In this document: positions 1 to 5,602 of the stretch, piece by piece
Position numbering within the stretch: the stretch's first letter is position 1
Layout: every line of letters begins with the position of its first letter
NCBI GenBank assembly: GCA_009787075.1
Contig: WRGS01000115.1
Span: 1 to 5,602, forward strand
Source of the DNA: Paludibacter sp.
GTDB lineage: Bacteria; Bacteroidota; Bacteroidia; Bacteroidales; Paludibacteraceae
Length of the DNA: 5,602 nt
Reading direction: 5' to 3'
Translations under genes and position numbers: made by a program
Notes under the pieces: model-generated
Seen by the model: the letters and a program-made list of their open reading frames with translations, nothing else
What the model was told of the DNA's origin: nothing
Database searches by the model: none

Positions 1-112
1 TACTTTGCAGTGATTTTTTGCAGAGTTTTAACGGACTTCGGCTCTTTTGAAAAATCAAAATGTAAAAAAGGAATTATTAGAAGTCCCCTAAATTTTAAAA
101 CAAATAAATAAA

Positions 113-559
113 ATGAATGCAAAAAATTTTCTTTTAATGTTGCTTATTGTGCCCTTTGTATTCGGCGCATGCAAAAAAGACGAACCCAAAGATGAACCAC
201 AGTCTAACATTGTAGGACATTGGAATGCGACAAAAGTTGTAGTAACTTTATTAGACGGTACTGTTAATATTTATGATGAAACTACCGAAGAATACAATCT
301 CGTAAAGACTTGGTTTATCAATTTAGAAGCAGACGGTACTTGTACATTGCGGGCATTTAATAGTGCAGTAGGCACGACAACTTACACTTACAACAACGGA
401 ATGCTGACATTTGCAATGGAAGTTGGAGATGGCACTAATAGTTGGAGCGTTAAAGTAGTTTCAGTAACCGATTCTCAATTAGTAATTGATTATGGCAATG
501 TACATGGCGTTTTCGAAACTGTTAAAAGTGAGGTGGTTTATTACACAAAAGCGCAATAA
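113..559 (+). CDS. Small lipoprotein, probably lipocalin-like beta-barrel
   Basis: A complete 148-residue protein with a type II (lipoprotein) signal peptide: Asn-Ala-Lys-Asn at the N-terminus, a hydrophobic core at about residues 6-17, and a lipobox ending FGAC with the acylated Cys at position 20. The residues after it, KKDEPKDEP, form a charged, Pro-rich tether. The rest (about 32-148) is rich in short beta strands and opens with IVGHWNATKVVV. It continues with a W-F-I-N-L-E-A-D-G-T strand-turn near 68-77, then T-Y-T-Y-N-N-G-M-L, and ends in Val/Tyr-rich strands. This spacing (G-x-W start, DGT turn, Y...G.L) resembles the lipocalin-like domains common in Bacteroidota lipoproteins; that is family-level pattern recognition only. 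It would be anchored in the outer membrane. Ligand and function are unknown. The start is the first ATG after an A-rich leader (aaacaaataaataaa). It stands alone, closed by its own terminator. The coding call is firm; the fold is tentative. Confidence 0.85.
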   Translation: MNAKNFLLMLLIVPFVFGACKKDEPKDEPQSNIVGHWNATKVVVTLLDGTVNIYDETTEEYNLVKTWFINLEADGTCTLRAFNSAVGTTTYTYNNGMLTFAMEVGDGTNSWSVKVVSVTDSQLVIDYGNVHGVFETVKSEVVYYTKAQ

Positions 560-585
560 CGAAAACTTTTAGTTTAAACTTTATG

Positions 586-624
586 AAAAATCCGCTTTAC
601 ATAATTTGTAAAACGGATTTTTTT
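586..624 (+). terminator. Rho-independent terminator after the lipoprotein gene
   Basis: An inverted repeat starts 26 bp after the lipoprotein stop. Outer arms AAAAATCCG (586-594) and CGGATTTTT (614-622) pair over 9 bp, then a C/A mismatch (595/613), then an inner stem TTTAC (596-600) with GTAAA (608-612) around a 7-nt loop. It runs into seven T's (618-624). The five A's at 586-590 give a short U-tract on the opposite strand too, so it could also work weakly in reverse. It separates the lipoprotein gene from dusB. Confidence 0.85.
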
Positions 625-645
625 GTGAAATTAATTGTGCGTTCT

Positions 646-686
646 GTTCTTAACATTCTATATTTTAAAAATATTGAATGTTGAAC
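646..686. repeat. Imperfect 41-bp inverted repeat (dyad) upstream of dusB
   Basis: GTTC (646-649) and AACATTC (652-658) are mirrored by GAATGTT (676-682) and GAAC (683-686); the left arm has two extra T's at 650-651. The AT-rich interior also pairs: 660-666 with 668-674 around A667, with one T/T mismatch (659/675). It has no T-tract after it, so it does not look like a terminator. It ends 21 bp before the -33-like TTTG of the dusB promoter, a position that would suit a regulator-binding site. The function is unknown. Confidence 0.6.
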
Positions 687-707
687 AACACGGAGATAAA
701 TTTTTCT

Positions 708-739
708 TTTGCTTATATTGACAAAAAACTGTAATTTTG
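708..739 (+). promoter_or_regulatory. Bacteroidota-type promoter for dusB
   Basis: TTTG at 708-711 and TAATTTTG at 732-739 are 20 bp apart, fitting the Bacteroidota -33 (TTG/TTTG) and -7 (TAnnTTTG) elements and their usual spacing. The -7 box ends only 4 nt before the dusB ATG, so the transcript would have almost no 5' leader. There is no experimental support in the window; the call rests on motif and spacing. Confidence 0.55.
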
Positions 740-743
740 CGCA

Positions 744-1763
744 ATGCAAATTGCCGACATTATTTTTCCCGAAAAACCGCTTTTTCTTGCTCCGATGGAA
801 GACGTAACCGACCCTGCGTTTCGGTTGCTCTGTAAGCGTTTTGGCGCAGATATGGTAACAACCGAATTTGTTTCGGCAGATGCGCTTGTGCGCAATGTTA
901 ATCGGACAGTTCAAAAACTCACAATTGCTGCCGAAGAACGCCCTGTTGCAATTCAGATTTATGGAAAAGATGCAGCAACAATGGCGGAAGCCGCGAAAAT
1001 TGTAGAGCAGGCGCAACCCGATACTGTTGATTTGAATTTTGGTTGCCCTGTGAAAAAAGTTGCCTCAAAAGGCGCGGGTGCGGGTTTGTTGCGCGATATT
1101 CCAAAAATGATAGAAATAACAAAAGCCGTAGTCAATTCTGTAAAAATTCCTGTTACAGCCAAAACTCGTCTTGGGTGGGATTCCGACAATTTAATAGTTG
1201 TCGATTTGGCTGAGCGTTTGCAGGATTGTGGAATTGCCGCGCTCACAATTCACGGGCGCACACGCGCACAAATGTACAAAGGCGATGCAGATTGGACTTT
1301 GATAGGCGCGGTAAAAAATAATCCGCGAATGAAAATTCCAATAATAGGCAATGGCGATGTAACAACAGCAGAACGTGCTGTAGAATGTTTTGATAAATAT
1401 GGCGTTGATGCGGTGATGATTGGGCGCGCGGCAATTGGGCAGGCTTGGATTTTTGGAGAAATTATTCAGAAAATACGGCAACAGGATGGAAAAAAAACGG
1501 AATTTTTAACATTTGAAGAAAAGAAAAATATTTTAAAACAATATATAATTTCGTCAATTTATTGGCTTGATTTGCCTGCGGACGAAAATATTGAAAATCA
1601 TTTCGACGAACGCCTCAAAGGGATTATTCACAGCCGCCGACATCTTGCTGTTACGCCGATTTTCAAAGGAATCTCGCATTTTAAAGAAACGCGCATTGCT
1701 ATGCTAAGAGCCGAAACTTTAAGGGAATTGTTTGAAATTATTGACAGAATTAAAATAGATTAA
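744..1763 (+). CDS. dusB: tRNA-dihydrouridine synthase, DusB-like
   Basis: A complete 339-residue flavoenzyme that reduces uridine to dihydrouridine in the D-loop of tRNAs using FMN and NADPH. The N-terminal TIM barrel opens with PLFLAPMEDVTDPAFR (about 12-27), the FMN-binding first strand. VDLNFGCPVKKV (95-106) carries the catalytic Cys101, which acts as the general acid, followed by the glycine-rich SKGAGAGLL loop. TIHGRTRAQMYKGDADW (168-184) and IPIIGNGDV (198-206) follow, then GVDAVMIGRAAIGQAWIF (220-237), the FMN-phosphate region. The remaining ~100 residues are the helical tRNA-binding domain. Length is close to E. coli DusB (321 aa). The ATG at 744 is the right start, because the next in-frame Met (residue 18) lies inside the FMN-binding strand. 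No Shine-Dalgarno is visible. It lies 73 bp upstream of mnmG, another tRNA-modification gene, on the same strand. Assignment to the Dus family is certain; the DusB subtype is likely, but tRNA site specificity is inferred. Confidence 0.95.
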   Translation: MQIADIIFPEKPLFLAPMEDVTDPAFRLLCKRFGADMVTTEFVSADALVRNVNRTVQKLTIAAEERPVAIQIYGKDAATMAEAAKIVEQAQPDTVDLNFGCPVKKVASKGAGAGLLRDIPKMIEITKAVVNSVKIPVTAKTRLGWDSDNLIVVDLAERLQDCGIAALTIHGRTRAQMYKGDADWTLIGAVKNNPRMKIPIIGNGDVTTAERAVECFDKYGVDAVMIGRAAIGQAWIFGEIIQKIRQQDGKKTEFLTFEEKKNILKQYIISSIYWLDLPADENIENHFDERLKGIIHSRRHLAVTPIFKGISHFKETRIAMLRAETLRELFEIIDRIKID

Positions 1764-1794
1764 GAATTAAATCAAAAAAATAAAACAAAATCAT

Positions 1795-1802
1795 TAATTT
1801 TG
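1795..1802 (+). promoter_or_regulatory. Possible -7 box upstream of mnmG
   Basis: TAATTTTG matches TAnnTTTG exactly, and with the following C gives the same 9-mer (TAATTTTGC) as the dusB promoter. It sits 34 bp before the mnmG ATG. No TTG is present 17-23 bp upstream, where the sequence is A-rich, so the -33 element is missing. It may be a weak internal promoter, or mnmG may be read mainly from the dusB promoter, since I see no terminator between them. Confidence 0.35.
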
Positions 1803-1836
1803 CAGGCTCTATAGTAATTTATATTTGACTTTTTCG

Positions 1837-3711
1837 ATGACTTTTAAATATGATGTAATAGTGGTTGGAGGCGGGCATGCGGGCTGCGAGGCTGCGTGTG
1901 CTGCGGCGCGATTGGGGTCGCGTACTTTGCTTGTTACAATGAATATGAATACATTGGGGCAAATGAGTTGCAATCCTGCCGTTGGCGGAATTGCCAAAGG
2001 GCAAATTGTACGCGAAATTGACGCTCTTGGCGGACAAATGGGCATAATTACCGACCGCACCGCAATTCAATTCCGTATGCTCAACCGCTCGAAAGGTCCT
2101 GCGATGTGGTCGCCGCGCTCGCAAAGCGACCGTCAGCAGTTTGTTTTTGAATGGATAAAAACCGTTACACACACCGAAAATCTGTTTGTTTGGCAGGATA
2201 CCGTTACCGAACTTTTGATAAAAAACTCACAAATAATCGGCATAAAAACCGTTTTGGGCGCGCAGTTTTATGCAAAAAGCGTTGTACTTACCGTTGGCAC
2301 TTTTCTTAACGGATTGATGCATTTCGGACAAACGCAAATTTCAGGTGGGAGAATTTCCGAAACTGCTTCTTTTGGCATTACCGAACAACTTAAAACTCTT
2401 GGCTTTGCCGCCGACAGAATGAAAACAGGCACGCCTTGCCGCATTGATGCCCGCACTGTTGATTTTGGCAAAACCACCGAACAAATTGGCGATAATGATT
2501 TTCATAAATTCAGTTTTTTGCCCGAAATCAAACGAGAATTGCCGCAACGCAGTTGTTTTATTACTTATACTAATGAAAAAACGCACGAAATTCTTCGGCG
2601 GGATTTGGCAAAATCACCGCTTTTTAACGGACAAATCAGTTCAATAGGTCCGCGATATTGTCCTTCTATTGAAACGAAAATTGTAACTTTTGCCGATAAA
2701 ACCGCGCATCAACTTTTCCTTGAGCCAGAAGGTGTTTTGTCTAACGAAATTTATTTGAATGGATTTTCATCTTCTTTGCCTATGGAAACGCAAATAGAGG
2801 CGATTCAAACTGTTGCAGGTTTGGAAAACGCGGAACTTTTCCGTCCGGGATATGCTATTGAATACGATTTTTTCGACACCACGCAATTAACGCATTCTTT
2901 GGAAACAAAATTGATGAAAAATTTGTTTTTTGCAGGGCAAATCAACGGAACAACAGGCTACGAAGAGGCGGCAGGGCAGGGCATAATTGCAGGAATAAAC
3001 GCGCATTTGCGCTGCAATGGAGAGGAAAATTTTACTCTTGCGAGAGACGAGGCGTATATCGGCGTGCTTATTGACGACCTTGTTACCAAAGGTGTTGATG
3101 AGCCGTATCGTATGTTTACTTCGCGAGCGGAATACCGTTTGCTGTTGCGTCAAGATGATGCTGATGCACGTTTAACAGAAAAAAGTTATAATCTTGGTTT
3201 GGCAGATATATATCGTTTCGATTTGTTAAAAACAAAACTTTTGGAACAGGAAAATTTAATTGATTTTTTGAAAAATTATTCGATTAAACCTGATGAAATT
3301 AATTCTTTTTTAGAAAATAAAAATTCCACGCCATTAAAACAAAGCGTTAAACTTTCGGAAATTGTTTTGCGTCCGCAAATTAATTTGTCGGAATTGATTG
3401 ATTTTGTTCCAGAATTGAAAATCAAAGTTGAAAACATTTTAAGCAGGCGTGAAGAAATTATAGAGTCCACCGAAATAAATCTAAAATATGCTGGTTATAT
3501 TGAGCGGGAAAAACTCCTTGCCGACAAACTGCAGCGATTGGAACGTATTTATATTAAAGATAAAATTGATTATAATTCTATACAATCTTTATCGACCGAA
3601 GCACGCCAGAAACTTACGCGCATCAACCCCGAAACAATAGGTCAGGCGAGTCGTATTCCCGGAGTTTCGCCTTCTGATGTTAGTGTGTTGCTGGTAATGA
3701 TTGGCAGGTGA
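1837..3711 (+). CDS. mnmG: tRNA uridine-5-carboxymethylaminomethyl modification enzyme MnmG (GidA)
   Basis: A complete 624-residue FAD protein (E. coli MnmG has 629). With its partner MnmE, not in this window, it installs the carboxymethylaminomethyl group on U34 of tRNAs reading two-fold degenerate codons. The Rossmann motif YDVIVVGGGHAGCEAA (5-20) binds FAD. LGQMSCNPAVGG carries Cys45 and GPRYCPSIE carries Cys275, corresponding to E. coli Cys47 and Cys277. RPGYAIEYDFF (336-346) and GQINGTTGYEEAAGQG (367-382) are the second FAD-contact region, and EPYRMFTSRAEYRLLLRQDNAD-like sequence starts near 422. The C-terminal helical domain ends with IGQASRIPGVSPSDVSVLLV, the MnmE/tRNA contact region. 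I chose the ATG at 1837 over an in-frame TTG at 1825: it puts four residues before the first strand, whereas TTG would add a poorly supported MTFS. Neither has a Shine-Dalgarno. The stretch coding for about residues 450-510 is markedly more AT-rich than the 5' end, matching the less conserved part of the family. Confidence 0.97.
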   Translation: MTFKYDVIVVGGGHAGCEAACAAARLGSRTLLVTMNMNTLGQMSCNPAVGGIAKGQIVREIDALGGQMGIITDRTAIQFRMLNRSKGPAMWSPRSQSDRQQFVFEWIKTVTHTENLFVWQDTVTELLIKNSQIIGIKTVLGAQFYAKSVVLTVGTFLNGLMHFGQTQISGGRISETASFGITEQLKTLGFAADRMKTGTPCRIDARTVDFGKTTEQIGDNDFHKFSFLPEIKRELPQRSCFITYTNEKTHEILRRDLAKSPLFNGQISSIGPRYCPSIETKIVTFADKTAHQLFLEPEGVLSNEIYLNGFSSSLPMETQIEAIQTVAGLENAELFRPGYAIEYDFFDTTQLTHSLETKLMKNLFFAGQINGTTGYEEAAGQGIIAGINAHLRCNGEENFTLARDEAYIGVLIDDLVTKGVDEPYRMFTSRAEYRLLLRQDDADARLTEKSYNLGLADIYRFDLLKTKLLEQENLIDFLKNYSIKPDEINSFLENKNSTPLKQSVKLSEIVLRPQINLSELIDFVPELKIKVENILSRREEIIESTEINLKYAGYIEREKLLADKLQRLERIYIKDKIDYNSIQSLSTEARQKLTRINPETIGQASRIPGVSPSDVSVLLVMIGR

Positions 3712-3726
3712 TTTTTTTATTTTAAT

Positions 3727-3734
3727 TATATTTG
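3727..3734 (+). promoter_or_regulatory. Possible -7 box for uvrC
   Basis: TATATTTG matches TAnnTTTG and starts 16 bp after the mnmG stop. A TTG at 3701-3703, inside the end of mnmG, is 23 bp upstream, at the long end of accepted spacing. If used, the uvrC transcript would have a leader of roughly 110 nt containing the palindrome at 3810-3829. AT-rich DNA gives such matches by chance, so this is tentative. Confidence 0.35.
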
Positions 3735-3809
3735 AAATGCTTTGTGTTTTTGTAATAAAAATTGAAGTGCATTAAAATAGTTTTTTATAAAAACACACGA
3801 TTAAATGTA

Positions 3810-3829
3810 ATTGTTCCACGTGGAACAAT
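3810..3829. promoter_or_regulatory. parS: parS-like palindrome (candidate ParB-binding site)
   Basis: A perfect 20-bp palindrome in the mnmG-uvrC gap. Its central 16-mer TGTTCCACGTGGAACA (3812-3827) is the same as the Pseudomonas chromosomal parS sequence and differs from the Bacillus-type consensus TGTTTCACGTGAAACA at one symmetric pair of positions. ParB loads at such sites and, with ParA and SMC, organises and segregates the origin region. mnmG (gidA) lies near the origin and parAB in many bacteria, which fits, although parA, parB and dnaA are not in this window. It could instead be an operator for uvrC or an RNA hairpin (8-bp stem, ACGT loop), but there is no T-tract after it, so it is not a terminator. 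Confidence 0.7.
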
Positions 3830-3847
3830 AAATGTTTTTAAAAAATA

Positions 3848-5602
3848 ATGGATATTCAAGAGCAAATAATATCTTTGCCTCATCTTCCGGGTGTATATCA
3901 ATATTTTAACTCCAAAGATGAGATTATTTACGTTGGTAAAGCAAAAGATTTGTACAAGCGCGTGTCGTCGTATTTTACAAAAAAGCACGAGCAACCGAAA
4001 ACATACGTGCTTGTAAAAAATATTGCTTATATCAAATATATTGTTGTGGCAAATGAGGCTGATGCGCTTTTGCTCGAAAATAATTTGATAAAACAGTTAC
4101 AGCCTCGCTACAATATAATGCTCAAAGACGACAAAACTTTTCCGTCTATTTGTATATCCAATGAGGAATTTCCGCGAGTTTTCAAAACCAGAAAAATTAT
4201 AAAAGACGGCTCGGAATATTTTGGTCCTTATTCTTCTGTGTCGGCTTTGAATTATTTGCTTGATGTTACGCATAAAATTTTTCAAATTCGCACCTGCAAA
4301 ATGCCGATGACTACGGAAGGAATTGATAAAAAAAAGTACAAAGTTTGCCTTAAATATCATATTCATTTGTGCAACGGCGTGTGCGTTGGGCGAGAAACTC
4401 ACGATGAATACTTGCAAAATATTGAAAATATTCGTCAAATTATTAAGGGAAACGCTGTTGAAATTCAAAAAATGATTTTGCGGGAAATCAACAATTATTC
4501 GGATAAATTAGAATTTGAACGCGCTTTTGAATTAAAACAAAAATACGATTTATTGGATAATTTTATATCAAAAACAATTATAGCAAATACCGTAATAGAA
4601 AGTACCGATGTTTTCGGATACGATGAAAACGAAAATTCTGCGTTCATTTCTGTTTTGCGCGTACAAAAAGGCGCAATTATTCAAGGTTTGACTGTTGAAT
4701 ATAAAAAACAAATAGACGAAGAAAAAGAAGATATTTTTGCTTTGGCAATTTTGAATTTAAGAGAAAATTTTAATTCCACATCAAAGGAAATTGTTGTGCC
4801 GTTTGAAATAGAATTTCCAATAAATGACGTTAAAATCACAATTCCAATTCGCGGCGACCGCAAAAAACTGCTTAATCTTGCCCAGCAAAATGTGGCTCAA
4901 TACAAAATAGACAAACTCAAACAAATAGAGAAACTTAACCCCGACCAGCGCGGAATGCAACTTATGAAAGAAGTTCAGGCAAAACTTCAATTGAAAAAAC
5001 CTCCGATGAGAATTGAGATTTTTGACAATTCCAATATTTCGGGCAGTTCGGCGGTAGCGGCATGCGTTGTTTATTTTCGCGGCAAGCCATCGAAGAAAAA
5101 TTATAGAAAATACAATATCAAAACTGTTGAAGGCATTGACGATTACGCCTCGATGCGTGAAGTTGTGCGCCGCCGTTATACCCGATTAATTGCGGAAAAC
5201 GGCGATTTGCCAGATTTGATTATTGCAGACGGAGGCATCGGACAAATGACGGCAATAAGGCAAATTACAGAAGGCGAACTTGGTTTGGAAATTCCAATTG
5301 CTGGGCTGGCAAAAAACGAAAAACATCGTACAAATGAGGTTTTGACAGGATTTCCGCCGCAAGCGGTTGGCTTAAAACCAACCGATATGATTTTTAAATT
5401 TTTTATGGCGATGCAAGATGAAGTACATCGATATGCTATAAAATTTCACAGACAAAAACGCAGCAAAAAACAGGTAAAGTCCGAATTAGACGAGATAAAA
5501 GGTATTGGAACGCAAACAAAAAATTATCTTTTACAAAATTTTAAAAGCGTTAAACGCATCGCTTCCGCTACCTTGGACGAACTTGAAATATTAATAGGCA
5601 AA
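3848..5602 (+). CDS. uvrC: Excinuclease ABC subunit C (UvrC), 3' end cut off by the window
   Basis: The nuclease subunit of UvrABC nucleotide excision repair, cutting on both sides of a lesion marked by UvrB. 585 codons are open to the window edge with no stop; against the ~600-610 residues usual for the family only the last ~15-25 are missing. The N-terminal GIY-YIG nuclease (about 13-95, 3' incision) has PGVY with Tyr17, IIYVGKA with Tyr28, Arg38, metal ligand Glu77 and Asn89. Four cysteines (150, 167, 175, 179) match the putative 4Fe-4S set of E. coli UvrC. The UVR helix (about 205-240, LEFERAFELKQKYDLL) contacts UvrB. The RNase H-like nuclease (about 385-535, 5' incision) keeps Asp393, Asp432, Asp461 and His527, equivalent to E. 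coli Asp399, Asp438, Asp466 and His538. The first helix-hairpin-helix (EIKGIGTQTKNYLLQNF) is present; the second is cut at LIGK. The ATG is the first possible start: an in-frame stop lies at 3839-3841. Confidence 0.96.
   Translation, partial: MDIQEQIISLPHLPGVYQYFNSKDEIIYVGKAKDLYKRVSSYFTKKHEQPKTYVLVKNIAYIKYIVVANEADALLLENNLIKQLQPRYNIMLKDDKTFPSICISNEEFPRVFKTRKIIKDGSEYFGPYSSVSALNYLLDVTHKIFQIRTCKMPMTTEGIDKKKYKVCLKYHIHLCNGVCVGRETHDEYLQNIENIRQIIKGNAVEIQKMILREINNYSDKLEFERAFELKQKYDLLDNFISKTIIANTVIESTDVFGYDENENSAFISVLRVQKGAIIQGLTVEYKKQIDEEKEDIFALAILNLRENFNSTSKEIVVPFEIEFPINDVKITIPIRGDRKKLLNLAQQNVAQYKIDKLKQIEKLNPDQRGMQLMKEVQAKLQLKKPPMRIEIFDNSNISGSSAVAACVVYFRGKPSKKNYRKYNIKTVEGIDDYASMREVVRRRYTRLIAENGDLPDLIIADGGIGQMTAIRQITEGELGLEIPIAGLAKNEKHRTNEVLTGFPPQAVGLKPTDMIFKFFMAMQDEVHRYAIKFHRQKRSKKQVKSELDEIKGIGTQTKNYLLQNFKSVKRIASATLDELEILIGK

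Noticed and set aside
45..60. Small hairpin TTTTGA-AAAA-TCAAAA upstream of the lipoprotein gene.
   Set aside because: Six almost pure A/T pairs with no T-tract; expected by chance in such AT-rich DNA.
1..111. An open frame from the left edge to a TAA at 109-111 that might be the tail of an upstream gene, and a TACTTTGC near-match to a promoter box at 1-8.
   Set aside because: The 36-residue peptide (Cys/Lys/Phe-rich) resembles no family I know and has no sign of constraint; short open frames are expected by chance. TACTTTG has one base too few between TA and TTTG to match TAnnTTTG.
597..1481. Minus-strand open frames antisense to dusB (597-1016, 919-1122, 959-1246, 1191-1481).
   Set aside because: They lie opposite a certain dusB gene, have Cys/Arg/His-rich low-plausibility translations, and overlap each other; these are shadows of the real frame.
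1809..3470. Minus-strand and alternative-frame open frames within mnmG, the longest 1819-2172.
   Set aside because: mnmG is complete and conserved throughout; the others lack recognisable domains or start contexts.
3097..3480. Sharp fall in GC along mnmG, from the GC-rich start to the AT-rich 3' half, as a hint of recombination.
   Set aside because: The 5' end codes for Gly/Ala-rich nucleotide-binding motifs and the AT-rich part for the variable Lys/Asn/Ile-rich domain; protein composition explains the shift and the frame is intact.
3774..3796. AT-rich stretch TTTTTTATAAAAA after mnmG as a terminator.
   Set aside because: The possible stem is only A/T pairs and is not followed by a T-tract; no convincing terminator is visible between mnmG and uvrC.
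3832..3909. Short out-of-frame ORF starting at ATG 3832 and overlapping the beginning of uvrC, as a possible upstream regulatory peptide.
   Set aside because: About 25 codons of unremarkable composition, overlapping the N-terminal coding region; nothing suggests translation.

Overview
The window looks like AT-rich chromosomal DNA from a member of the Bacteroidota, most likely Bacteroidales-like. The reasons are: no Shine-Dalgarno sequences but A/T-rich stretches before the starts; several matches to the Bacteroidota -7 promoter box TAnnTTTG; a small lipoprotein whose residues after the lipobox Cys are Lys/Asp/Glu-rich; and family signatures typical of the phylum, such as APMEDVTD in DusB and NRSKGPAMWSPR in MnmG. 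The taxonomic call is inference, since no 16S or other marker is present.

Layout: all four genes are on the + strand. A short lipoprotein gene (113-559) is closed by a strong hairpin terminator (586-624). The next stretch (625-743) holds a long imperfect dyad (646-686) and a well-spaced promoter for a tRNA-dihydrouridine synthase gene (dusB, 744-1763), with the promoter box almost touching the ATG. After 73 bp comes mnmG (1837-3711), complete. A 136-bp gap follows, with a perfect 20-bp palindrome (3810-3829) that contains the 16-mer known as the ParB-binding site parS in Pseudomonas. Then uvrC (from 3848) runs off the right edge, lacking only its last few residues.

The core is housekeeping. 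DusB and MnmG both modify tRNA (dihydrouridine in the D-loop, and carboxymethylaminomethyl-uridine at wobble position 34), while UvrC makes the dual incisions of nucleotide excision repair. The lipoprotein is a separate transcription unit with no obvious link to them. I see no mobile element, CRISPR array, RNA gene or new multi-gene system. The most interesting item is the parS-like palindrome next to mnmG (gidA), a gene that lies near the replication origin and the parAB genes in many bacteria. This suggests an origin-proximal centromere site, though an ordinary operator or RNA hairpin is not excluded.
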